DNA from: Bacteroidota bacterium
GTDB taxonomy: Bacteria; Bacteroidota; Bacteroidia; Bacteroidales; GCA-2748055
Assembly (NCBI GenBank): GCA_030592605.1
Contig: JAUVIT010000028.1
Span: 1-10,444 of the forward strand
Direction of reading: 5' to 3'
DNA: 10,444 nucleotides
In this document: piece by piece, positions 1-6,307 of the stretch
How positions within the stretch are numbered: position 1 is the first letter of the stretch
How the letters are laid out: each line of letters starts with the position of its first letter
The notes under the pieces: generated by a model
Database searches by the model: none
Told to the model about the DNA's origin: nothing
Seen by the model: the letters and a program-made list of their open reading frames with translations, nothing else
Translations under genes and position numbers: made by a program

Positions 1-2
1 AT

Positions 3-218
3 ATAGCGCTATCTGAGCCAGCTAAGGAGGACAAGTGGGAAGGCCCTGTTGGATTTATTCACCAGGTACTCTACGACAACTACCTGCGCTACCATGAGGA
101 GCCCGAAGAGATTGAGTATTACATGTGCGGACCGCCCATGATGAACAGCGCGGTATCGAACCTGCTCTATGATATGGGGGTGCCGGACGAGATGATTGAC
201 TTTGATGATTTTGGATGA
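3..218 (+). CDS. nqrF: Na+-translocating NADH:quinone reductase subunit F, C-terminal end (partial)
   Basis: This is the last 71 codons of NqrF; the start lies before the window. NqrF is the cytoplasmic-facing subunit of the sodium-pumping NADH:quinone oxidoreductase. It takes hydride from NADH onto FAD and passes electrons through a 2Fe-2S centre to the membrane subunits. The visible part is the end of the ferredoxin-reductase NAD-binding domain: the stretch [12 protein letters not shown], then the family hallmark [13 protein letters not shown], whose CGPP forms part of the nicotinamide pocket, and the typical acidic tail ending in DDFG. The match to this tail in the NqrF family, from memory, is strong and no frame break is seen. 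By family convention the other nqr genes would lie upstream. apbE, the enzyme that flavinylates NqrB and NqrC, follows after a gap. Confidence 0.95.
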   Translation: MALSEPAKEDKWEGPVGFIHQVLYDNYLRYHEEPEEIEYYMCGPPMMNSAVSNLLYDMGVPDEMIDFDDFG

Positions 219-227
219 TAGAAACTC

Positions 228-298
228 TACTGTTGCTATATCGCTGCTGAATTTCTTTACTTCGTAAATAAATATAGGCAGCTCTACTAGCAACAGTA
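228..298. repeat. long imperfect inverted repeat (hairpin) just after nqrF
   Basis: Nested inverted repeats fold into one long hairpin. The outer arms TACTGTTGCTA (228-238) and TAGCAACAGTA (288-298) are perfectly complementary over 11 bases. Inside them GCTGC (243-247) pairs with GCAGC (278-282), and ATTTCTTTAC (251-260) pairs with GTAAATAAAT (264-273) at nine of ten positions around a three-base loop. It begins ten bases after the nqrF stop, so it could end or protect the nqr transcript. There is no clean T-run after it, so a classical intrinsic terminator is not clear. A small palindromic mobile repeat is the alternative. Confidence 0.6.
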
Positions 299-331
299 TC
301 GTTTAATTAGGAGAATATAAACCTGTTGAAG

Positions 332-346
332 GAGGCTGTATCATAA
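332..346. mobile_element. possible relic of an insertion-sequence terminal repeat
   Basis: The bases GAGGCTGTATCATAA resemble, from memory, terminal inverted repeats of IS1182-like elements, which often begin GAGGCTGT or GAGACTGT. No matching opposite end and no transposase fragment is visible in the window, so at most this is a solitary decayed end. The resemblance could be chance. Confidence 0.2.
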
Positions 347-360
347 GGTACACCCTCTTG

Positions 361-411
361 CTTTTTCTGAGTGTCTTGCCCTGAGATCAATGTAGAAGGG
401 CTGAGAAAAAG
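361..411. repeat. imperfect hairpin
   Basis: CTTTTTCT (361-368) pairs perfectly with AGAAAAAG (404-411), and inside it GCCCT (378-382) pairs with AGGGC (397-401). It is a two-stage hairpin in non-coding DNA with no T-run after it. Its role is unknown, and it may be part of the same decayed mobile DNA as the neighbouring repeats. Confidence 0.35.
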
Positions 412-457
412 AGCTCTGCAGTGATATAATCGGGGTACTCATTATTACGTTTTTTGG

Positions 458-613
458 AAGTCACCACTCTGGGACTTTTTCACGATGTCGTGACCCTTAA
501 GATATCAGTCATTCATTTATATATATTGTATATCACTGAATATAAGCAAAATATATAACGGTGAAGAGAGTGTGAAAAGTGCAGGAAAGTCACCATTTTA
601 TCAAAAGTCACCA
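458..613. repeat. three direct copies of AAGTCACCA
   Basis: Identical nine-base copies lie at 458-466, 587-595 and 605-613. The last two are spaced 18 bases apart and share one further upstream A (586 and 604). The first copy sits in a short imperfect hairpin (AAGTC 458-462 with GACTT 473-477), and a near-perfect palindrome TCACGA-TG-TCGTGA follows at 480-493. Repeated short motifs of this kind are found at the ends of IS21-family elements, where they bind transposase, and an IS21-like relic is my preferred reading. No istA or istB fragment is visible. A regulator-binding array upstream of apbE is the alternative. Confidence 0.4.
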
Positions 614-807
614 TCCTGTGATTTGCGGTTTTTGTGAATTGGGACACCCACAAATACCAGAACCCAAGATCTGTATCTCTAAGGCTGAGAAGCGCTTGTT
701 ATCAAGGCTACCTAAAAGCGCGGTGTTATATTGCAGTTAATCCTTTTCTTGGGGTGGTGTATGTGAGAGGGGTTTTGTATATTGTTGTTTAATAAGAGAG
801 CTTTCGC

Positions 808-1818
808 ATGAAATTCAGTTTTTTCTTGTTCCTGGCGATTCTGGTCTGGAGCACTTCCTGCAATCCCGCTTCCAAGGGTGAATACTATTCATTTCAAGGA
901 TTTACCCAGGGTACAAGCTATAGCATCACCTACCAGCACCCTACCCTGAATGATCTGCAGGACGAGATCGATTCAATCCTCAGGGTATTTGATAGCTCAC
1001 TATCCTCCTACGACAGCACCAGTATAATCAGTGCCATAAACCGGAATAATCCGGGGGTTCGCACCGATACGCTGTTTCGCACTGTTTTTCGGGAGTCAAG
1101 CCGGGTATACCAGATCACAGGCGGAGCCTTTGATATTACCCTGGCACCACTTATTAATGCCTGGGGTTTTGGTCCGGGTCAACAGCAGGATGTGGACAGT
1201 GCCATGGTAGACAGCCTGCTTCAGTATGTGGGGATGGATAAAATCTCACTGGCGGGGGACCAGATGCATAAAACGATTCCCCAAGTGAAGCTGAATGTGA
1301 ATGCCATCGCCCAGGGCTACTCCGTGGATGTGCTTGCTTCCTACCTGGAGGGATTGGCATGCAATAATTACATGGTAGAGGTAGGAGGTGAGATTCGCAC
1401 AAGGGGTCTGAATACCAAGGGTAACTTCTGGAGAATCGGCGTGGATCGTCCCGAGGTGGGCAATATGATCCCTGGCAAACAACTGCAGGTGATTATCAGC
1501 ATGCACAACCGCTCTCTGGCTACCTCGGGGAACTACAGGAAGTTCTATGAAAAGGACGGGGTGATGATTACCCACTCAATCGATCCGGCCACCGGTTACC
1601 CGAAAAGATCAAATCTGCTTAGTGTCAGCATCCTTTGCGATGAATGCATGACGGCCGACGCTTATGCTACCGCATGCATGGTGATGGGACTGGACAAGGC
1701 AAAGGATTTTGTTGAAAATCAGAAGGGAGTGGATGCCTATTTTATTTACGGGGATGAATTTGGGAATTACCAGGTCTGGCATACCAATGGCCCGAAGAAA
1801 TATATTGAAATACCCTGA
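808..1818 (+). CDS. apbE: FAD:protein FMN transferase (ApbE), lipoprotein form
   Basis: ApbE uses FAD and Mg2+ to attach FMN through a phosphoester bond to a Thr or Ser of target proteins. In bacteria with Na+-NQR the targets are NqrB and NqrC, and it works on the periplasmic side. The protein is 336 residues, normal for the family. It opens with a hydrophobic signal peptide and a Cys at about residue 18 (STSC), so it is probably a lipoprotein. Family motifs appear in order: FSSYDSTSIIS, GGAFDITLAPLINAWGFGP, NAIAQGYSVD (where many homologues have GIAKGYAVD), VEVGGEIRTRG, the SLATSGNYRKF segment, HSIDPATGYP, and TADAYATACMVMG with the metal-binding Asp region. No key element seems missing. The proximity to nqrF supports the Nqr role, but the gap means it probably has its own promoter. 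The start is fixed by the signal peptide; only a weak AGAGAG precedes it. Its stop overlaps the next start by one base. Confidence 0.96.
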   Translation: MKFSFFLFLAILVWSTSCNPASKGEYYSFQGFTQGTSYSITYQHPTLNDLQDEIDSILRVFDSSLSSYDSTSIISAINRNNPGVRTDTLFRTVFRESSRVYQITGGAFDITLAPLINAWGFGPGQQQDVDSAMVDSLLQYVGMDKISLAGDQMHKTIPQVKLNVNAIAQGYSVDVLASYLEGLACNNYMVEVGGEIRTRGLNTKGNFWRIGVDRPEVGNMIPGKQLQVIISMHNRSLATSGNYRKFYEKDGVMITHSIDPATGYPKRSNLLSVSILCDECMTADAYATACMVMGLDKAKDFVENQKGVDAYFIYGDEFGNYQVWHTNGPKKYIEIP

Positions 1819-2801
1819 TGATAAGTAACTTAACGAAATATCTTTTTTTTGTACTCCTGAGCATTCCTGTTTCGTGTCATTCTGCAAATCCGGGATGCAC
1901 CGATCCGAAGGCCCTGAATTATGACTCTCTGGCAAGGGTAGAGGATGGGAGCTGTAAGTGCCAGGGTGCCTATGTAAGCCCCGAATGGTCCAAAGAACTT
2001 GGAGAGCAGATTCCGGAGACTTCCGGTTTGATCTACTGGGATGGCGTCCTGTGGACCATGAACGATGATACCGATACCAGGCTTTATCTTTTAGATGCTG
2101 AAAGTGCAGAAATCGTGGGTGGCCATACCCTCCAGGGTGTAATAAATCAGGATTGGGAAGAGATTGCCCAAGATGAGGAATATGTGTACGTGGGTGATTT
2201 TGGTAACAATATGGGGATGCGGAAGAACCTGCATATCCTGCGAATCGAAAAGCGAAGCCTGAAGTCGGGGAATCCATCCATCGATACCATTTGGTTTAGC
2301 TACAGCGATCAGCAGGATTTTGCTTCCACAGGCTTCAATCAGACAGAATTTGATTGTGAAGCCTTCATTGTTGCTTCGGATGGAATTTATTTATTCACCA
2401 AGCAGTGGCTTAGCAGCAATACAACCCTTTATGAACTTCCCAAACTTCCGGGAACTTATGTGGCTCAAAAGATAGAGGTCTACCCAATCCAGGGTCAGGT
2501 TACCGGGGCAAGCTTCCTTGAAGAGGAAAGAGTGCTTGTATTGTGCGGATACGCGGGCCTTGTACAGCCCTTTTTATATCTCTTTTATGATTACCAGGAT
2601 TTTGCTTTTTTTTCCGGGAATCAAAAGCGCTTGAATATTTCCCTGCCCTTTCACCAGGTGGAGGGGGTCGCCACAACAGATGGGCTGCATTATTATATCA
2701 GCAACGAGCACTTCACAATGGAGAGTTATGTGGATATACCTCAGAGACTCCACATGATTGATCTGGATGATTTCTTAGGAGAATATTTGAAAAGCAGATA
2801 G
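1818..2801 (+). CDS. secreted beta-propeller-like lipoprotein with GCTDP motif, function unknown
   Basis: A 327-residue protein that I cannot assign to a characterised family. Its ATG shares one base with the apbE stop (TGATG), so the two are probably translationally coupled. Residues 1-20 form a signal peptide ending at a Cys (PVSC), a loose lipobox. Directly after it, at about residues 26-46, is one copy of the Cys-bounded motif GCTDPKALNYD...EDGSC, common in secreted Bacteroidetes proteins and often a linker. The rest alternates beta-strand-like stretches with turns. The conserved-looking pieces ETSGLIYWDGVLWTMND, NQDWEEIAQDEEYVYVGDFGNN, QTEFDCEAF and FHQVEGVATTDGLHYYISNE suggest blades of a propeller in which acidic residues (DWEEIA, FDCEAF, QVEGVA) recur at similar places. 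This recalls SdiA-regulated or esterase-like phytase-type propellers, but that is resemblance only. It probably faces the periplasm or cell surface. No catalytic role can be claimed. Confidence 0.8.
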   Translation: MISNLTKYLFFVLLSIPVSCHSANPGCTDPKALNYDSLARVEDGSCKCQGAYVSPEWSKELGEQIPETSGLIYWDGVLWTMNDDTDTRLYLLDAESAEIVGGHTLQGVINQDWEEIAQDEEYVYVGDFGNNMGMRKNLHILRIEKRSLKSGNPSIDTIWFSYSDQQDFASTGFNQTEFDCEAFIVASDGIYLFTKQWLSSNTTLYELPKLPGTYVAQKIEVYPIQGQVTGASFLEEERVLVLCGYAGLVQPFLYLFYDYQDFAFFSGNQKRLNISLPFHQVEGVATTDGLHYYISNEHFTMESYVDIPQRLHMIDLDDFLGEYLKSR

Positions 2802-2802
2802 G

Positions 2803-2862
2803 AATTTGATTAAGACACTCATTTAATACATGAACTTTTCACTGGTTTAGATAGATCAAATT
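2803..2862. terminator. possible terminator-like inverted repeat after the propeller gene
   Basis: AATTTGAT (2803-2810) and ATCAAATT (2855-2862) are perfectly complementary over eight bases with a 44-base loop, starting directly after the stop codon. The stem is AT-rich and no T-run follows, so it is a weak candidate for ending the apbE operon or protecting its mRNA end. Confidence 0.25.
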
Positions 2863-2934
2863 ATAGGATGAAGCTCTTGGGTGCAAGGCTTAAGTATGGC
2901 ATCCGGGGGGTTTGTCAAATACAATACTATTTTA

Positions 2935-2965
2935 ATTGGCAGCAAGTGTTATATCTATATCTTTA
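2935..2965 (+). promoter_or_regulatory. candidate Bacteroidetes-type promoter for the polysaccharide operon
   Basis: ATTG (2935-2938) and TATCTTTA (2958-2965) each differ by one base from the Bacteroidetes -33 TTTG and -7 TAnnTTTG boxes, with a 19-base spacer that fits the usual spacing. Transcription would start near 2972 and leave a leader of roughly 150 bases before the Wza-like gene. Such matches arise easily in AT-rich DNA, so confidence is low. Confidence 0.25.
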
Positions 2966-2978
2966 ACTGACATTTTTT

Positions 2979-3015
2979 AGCTTGGTTCATGTGACTGAGA
3001 GGGCGAAGCTTTTTT
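2979..3015 (+). terminator. weak terminator- or attenuator-like element in the leader
   Basis: AGCTT (2979-2983) pairs with AAGCT (3006-3010) and the right arm runs into six T residues (3010-3015). The stem is only five pairs with a 22-base loop, so it is a poor intrinsic terminator. If the promoter at 2935-2965 is real, this element lies in the leader and would be an attenuator. Otherwise it may end read-through from apbE. Confidence 0.22.
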
Positions 3016-3128
3016 AAGGGACCAATAAGCATATTATTTTAAGCATTCATTCACATAGGTTTAATATATTTATATAAACAATCCAACTTTAATCTATGAA
3101 AGGTTTTTTTGCAAGTAACAGTTATAGC

Positions 3129-3911
3129 ATGAAGAAAATCAGTCTGTTCGCATTGGTTTTACTGATTGTTTCGGGTGGTTGTGTAAGCAATCAGCAAGCA
3201 ACTTACCTTCAGATCTACGAAGAAAGTCCCTATTCAGGGGAGTATGTTCCTCCTGTCGATTACATTATCCAGCCCAATGATAATATCTATTTGCAGGTTT
3301 CTACCCCGGATCCAAGTGTTTCTGCTTTTTTTAATGTTTTTGATGCATCCGGAGGCAGGATTACGGTAGATGAAGCCTCAGCTCACTTAATGTCTTATCC
3401 GGTGGAACTGGACGGGACTGTGGATCTGCCTTATGTGGGATCGGTCGTAGTAGCAGGTAAAACTCTTTCCGATGCCAAGCTTGCCATTGAGGAGGTTCTT
3501 AAGGCGTATGTCACTGAATTCAATGTTACCGTCAAACTGGTAAACAACTATGTAAGTATTCTTGGTGAGGTAAATACCCCGGGCTTGTACCCCTTATATA
3601 AGGAAAGACTAAATATTTACCAGGCACTTTCCATGGCGGGGGATGTTGCTGATTTTGGCGATCGCTATCAATTGGCTATTATCAGACAAACAGAAAAAGA
3701 ATCCATTGTTAAAGAGTTTGATATTACAGACAAGAATATCATAGATTCAGAGTTTTACTATGTAATGCCCAATGATGTCATCTATGTGAGACCCTTAAAG
3801 GGCAGGTATTTTGCTATTAATACGGCACCATACATTTTTGCTTTTTCCGCAGTCGCCGCTATTGGCACATTGGTTTTATTAATTCAGAACACCCGGCTAC
3901 TTAGTCAATAA
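3129..3911 (+). CDS. Wza-like outer-membrane polysaccharide export lipoprotein
   Basis: An export (OPX) protein that would form the outer-membrane channel through which the finished polysaccharide leaves, working with the Wzc-like protein downstream. I take the ATG at 3129 as the start because it gives a textbook lipoprotein signal: MKK, a hydrophobic core, then SGGC with the lipidated Cys at residue 18. The ATG at 3096 would add eleven residues in front of this signal and has no better ribosome site. After the Cys comes the Poly_export domain (YIIQPNDNIYLQVSTPDPSV at about 40-60, ELDGTVDLPYVGSV near 98-111), then an SLBB-type segment (VSILGEVNTPGLYPLY with YQALSMAGDVADFGDRY). At 260 residues it is shorter than E. 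coli Wza and has one clear SLBB domain. The last 30 residues hold a strongly hydrophobic helix (PYIFAFSAVAAIGTLVLLI), a likely membrane-spanning end. It is the first gene of the locus and ends ten bases before the next. Confidence 0.92.
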   Translation: MKKISLFALVLLIVSGGCVSNQQATYLQIYEESPYSGEYVPPVDYIIQPNDNIYLQVSTPDPSVSAFFNVFDASGGRITVDEASAHLMSYPVELDGTVDLPYVGSVVVAGKTLSDAKLAIEEVLKAYVTEFNVTVKLVNNYVSILGEVNTPGLYPLYKERLNIYQALSMAGDVADFGDRYQLAIIRQTEKESIVKEFDITDKNIIDSEFYYVMPNDVIYVRPLKGRYFAINTAPYIFAFSAVAAIGTLVLLIQNTRLLSQ

Positions 3912-3921
3912 TTAGATTTTT

Positions 3922-6273
3922 ATGAACCAGGAATCCTCCATTTCAACAAGAAGATCCAAACCAGGTATATTCGGAACCTTAAATCCGCAGAAAGTTGTTG
4001 TATTGATACTCAGTAATTGGTATGTCTATGTAGCAGCTTTTCTTATCTGTACTTTGGGTGCTTTTATTTATTTAAAACATAAAATACCAAGTTATTCGGT
4101 AAGTACTACCATTTTGATTGAAGAGGAAGAATCCATGCCCGGGCAGGATATTCTTCAGGGTTTTGCCCTCAGACCGGGTATTCAGAACCTCGACAACCAG
4201 CTGATTATACTTACCTCATATTCTCTAATCGGAAAAACTCTTGATGAGCTTCCCTTCGGGATTGATGTAAGCAGAAAAGGACTTTTCAGCAAGGCATCCT
4301 ATTATCCAATGAGCCCGTTTAGGATTGAGCCTGGTCCCGGAGGCTATCCCTATAATGTTGAATTTGTCTTCAAGCACATAGAAGGGGACCAGTTTCACTT
4401 TCAAACAAAAACCAGAAATGCTCCATCCCTGGATAGTACTTTTACCTTAGGCAAGCTCATCGAGTACGGGGACTATTCATTTACCATTTTTCCACAGCCT
4501 GAGTTGCAGAATGTGTATGAGGAGGGTGAGAAAATTCATATCCAGTTTCTGGACAATGAGAGACTCACAGAAGTATATCTGGCGAGGTTAGGAGTGGAGC
4601 TCGCTGCAAGAGACGGAAGTATTGTCCGACTCTCTCTGGAAGGCACAAACAGAGCCAAAGATATTATCTTTCTGAACAAATTGGCAGATGTATACATCGG
4701 TGACAACCTGGAGAAGAAAAATACGGAAGCCGAACGGATCATTGCCTTTATTGATTCACAATTGGAGGGGGTACAGGATTCTCTGGAGATTACTGAGACC
4801 GAATTACAGGAGTTCAGGTCCAGGAACCGGATTATGGACGTATCGGCACAGGCGCAACAAATCGTTGACCAGGCTGTGGTGCTGGAAAATGAAAAAGCAG
4901 CTCTTAATCTCAGGCGGGAGTACTATTCCTACCTGGATAAATACCTGGCTGACGATGGAACTGAGACGGCCCCGGTTTCTCCTTCTTCCATGGGCATTGA
5001 AGACCCCCAGCTAGCCATCCACATGCAGGAGCTTGCCGGACTTCAGGCCGAATATTTCAGCAGAGGAGTAGGGGAGCGCAATCCATTGCAGGGACAATTG
5101 CAGCTTAGAATCAGGAATACCAAGCAAAGTATGAGGGAGACCCTCTCCGGTATTATACGCGCCAATCAACTGGGCATTAACGAGAATAATCAGCAACTAA
5201 GCCGTCTTAACGCCGAAGCTGCCAGTCTGCCCGAAAAGGAGCGCCAGTTGCTGGGTTTTGAAAGACGCTTTAATCTGAACAACGTGGTTTACACCTTTCT
5301 GCTGCAGGAAAAAGCAAATGCCCAGATTCAGAGTGCATCCAATACACCGGACAATGTACTGGTGGATGCTGCACGCTCTTCCACCGAGATTGTTTCTCCC
5401 CTGTGGTACATTGTATTTGCCTTTGCCTTTGCTCTCGCATTAGGTCTGCCTACACTGGTAATTCTCATGGGGAATGTACTTCAGAATAAGATTGCCACCG
5501 AGGATGATCTGCATTTCGTGAAGGATATTCCTGTTACCGGACATATTCCCCATAGCCGCTTAAGCTATAATACTGTGGTTCTGACGGAGCCCACCTCAAG
5601 GATCGCTGAATCGTTTCGTAGTTTAAGGACACGGCTCGATTTTTTCACCACCGATACCAAGTGTCCCATGCTGGTGATTTCTTCATCCATGCCCGGAGAA
5701 GGCAAGACATTTGCAGCCATAAATCTGGCTTCGGCCTACAGCATGGCAGGTAAGAAAACCTTATTGATTGGATTTGACCTTAGAAAACCAACGGTTTCCA
5801 AAAACTTCGAATTAAAGGATGATGAACTTGGTGTTACCAGTTATTTAATCGGTAAGAAAACACTCAAAGAGGTCATACACAGAACCGATTTTGAGAATCT
5901 TTATATTCTTCCTGCCGGCCCGATTCCTCCCAATCCAGGGGAACTGGCCGGTTCGCCTAAAGCGATTGAGATGTTTTCGACCCTCAAAAACCAGTTTGAT
6001 TTAATTATCGTTGACAGTGCACCCATTGGGGTGGTCTCTGATATATATCCGATCACTAAGAATGCAGACACGGTTTTGATTATGGTGAGGCACGGATATA
6101 CGAAAAAGAATGTACTGGCTGCAACCTTAGCAGAAATGCAGGTGAATGGTATACGTGGTTTCAGCCTGCTATTAAACGATATTGGATTGAGGTCGGGCAG
6201 TTATCGCTATGCATACAAGTATAAATATGACTATGAAACCAAATCATCCCGACTTGGTGTCAAAAAAGCCTAA
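3922..6273 (+). CDS. Wzc-like polysaccharide co-polymerase with BY-kinase domain
   Basis: An inner-membrane protein that sets chain length and couples polymerisation to export through cycles of tyrosine autophosphorylation. At 783 residues it has the full fused form. A Wzz domain holds the first membrane helix (about 31-52). A long periplasmic part, largely helical and coiled-coil around 265-450, ends in a GNVR-like segment (LPEKERQLLGFERRFNLNNVVYTFLL is its core, about 434-459). A second membrane helix (about 493-517) follows. The cytoplasmic kinase domain has Walker A PGEGKT (Lys595), Walker A' LLIGFDLRKP (Asp619; many relatives have LLIDADLRRP) and Walker B DLIIVDSAP (Asp698). The tail is a tyrosine cluster at 761, 763, 765, 767, 769 and 771, the expected phosphorylation sites. 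No cognate phosphatase gene is in the window. No ribosome site is visible before the ATG, which is common in Bacteroidetes. Confidence 0.95.
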   Translation: MNQESSISTRRSKPGIFGTLNPQKVVVLILSNWYVYVAAFLICTLGAFIYLKHKIPSYSVSTTILIEEEESMPGQDILQGFALRPGIQNLDNQLIILTSYSLIGKTLDELPFGIDVSRKGLFSKASYYPMSPFRIEPGPGGYPYNVEFVFKHIEGDQFHFQTKTRNAPSLDSTFTLGKLIEYGDYSFTIFPQPELQNVYEEGEKIHIQFLDNERLTEVYLARLGVELAARDGSIVRLSLEGTNRAKDIIFLNKLADVYIGDNLEKKNTEAERIIAFIDSQLEGVQDSLEITETELQEFRSRNRIMDVSAQAQQIVDQAVVLENEKAALNLRREYYSYLDKYLADDGTETAPVSPSSMGIEDPQLAIHMQELAGLQAEYFSRGVGERNPLQGQLQLRIRNTKQSMRETLSGIIRANQLGINENNQQLSRLNAEAASLPEKERQLLGFERRFNLNNVVYTFLLQEKANAQIQSASNTPDNVLVDAARSSTEIVSPLWYIVFAFAFALALGLPTLVILMGNVLQNKIATEDDLHFVKDIPVTGHIPHSRLSYNTVVLTEPTSRIAESFRSLRTRLDFFTTDTKCPMLVISSSMPGEGKTFAAINLASAYSMAGKKTLLIGFDLRKPTVSKNFELKDDELGVTSYLIGKKTLKEVIHRTDFENLYILPAGPIPPNPGELAGSPKAIEMFSTLKNQFDLIIVDSAPIGVVSDIYPITKNADTVLIMVRHGYTKKNVLAATLAEMQVNGIRGFSLLLNDIGLRSGSYRYAYKYKYDYETKSSRLGVKKA

Positions 6274-6307
6274 TCTGTCATAGTTTTTATCTTCTAAAAT
6301 CATATTT

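Larger units (their letters stand above)
219..807. other. gene-free stretch between nqrF and apbE
   Basis: About 590 bases with no credible coding sequence on either strand. It holds a long imperfect hairpin right after nqrF, a possible insertion-sequence end near 332, a hairpin at 361-411, three copies of AAGTCACCA, a small palindrome at 480-493, a very AT-rich stretch around 515-560, and a six-pair GC-rich inverted repeat (GCGCTT 692-697, AAGCGC 716-721) in front of apbE. The mix of short repeats and AT-rich filler looks more like decayed mobile DNA than a maintained gene. The promoter for apbE is presumably somewhere in its right half, but I found no convincing match to the Bacteroidetes TTTG / TAnnTTTG pattern at proper spacing. 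No FMN riboswitch consensus was recognised. Confidence 0.7.
2802..3128. other. intergenic region between the apbE operon and the polysaccharide locus
   Basis: About 300 AT-rich bases with no gene. The left part has an eight-base inverted repeat just after the upstream stop codon, the centre a weak promoter match, and the right part a terminator-like repeat with a T-run and an AT-rich near-palindrome (GTTTA 3059-3063, TAAAC 3075-3079). Neither the ops/JUMPstart element seen in front of enterobacterial polysaccharide operons nor an UpxY/NusG-like antiterminator gene is present here. An in-frame ATG at 3096 lies at its right edge but is judged not to be the true start of the next gene. Confidence 0.6.

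Noticed and set aside
9..293. A 94-codon minus-strand open frame over the nqrF end and the hairpin
   Set aside because: It is antisense to the clear NqrF C-terminus and uses the hairpin as its first codons; no family resemblance.
219..807. FMN riboswitch, tRNA, CRISPR array or small gene in the nqrF-apbE gap
   Set aside because: No FMN-riboswitch consensus, no cloverleaf, no regularly spaced long repeats and no plausible reading frame was found by eye.
1609..2277. A 222-codon open frame on the minus strand across the apbE/propeller junction
   Set aside because: It lies opposite two well-supported genes, has no recognisable domain and its composition is low-complexity His/Ser/Pro-rich, as antisense shadows usually are.
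3096..3128. Upstream in-frame ATG extending the Wza-like lipoprotein by 11 residues
   Set aside because: It would place extra residues before a perfect lipoprotein signal peptide starting MKK at 3129.
2802..3128. JUMPstart/ops element or UpxY-type antiterminator gene before the polysaccharide locus
   Set aside because: No GGCGGTAG core and no NusG-like reading frame is present in the interval.
4688..5014. A 108-codon plus-strand frame inside the Wzc-like gene
   Set aside because: It is out of frame within an intact, well-conserved gene; its Arg/Trp-rich translation resembles no protein.
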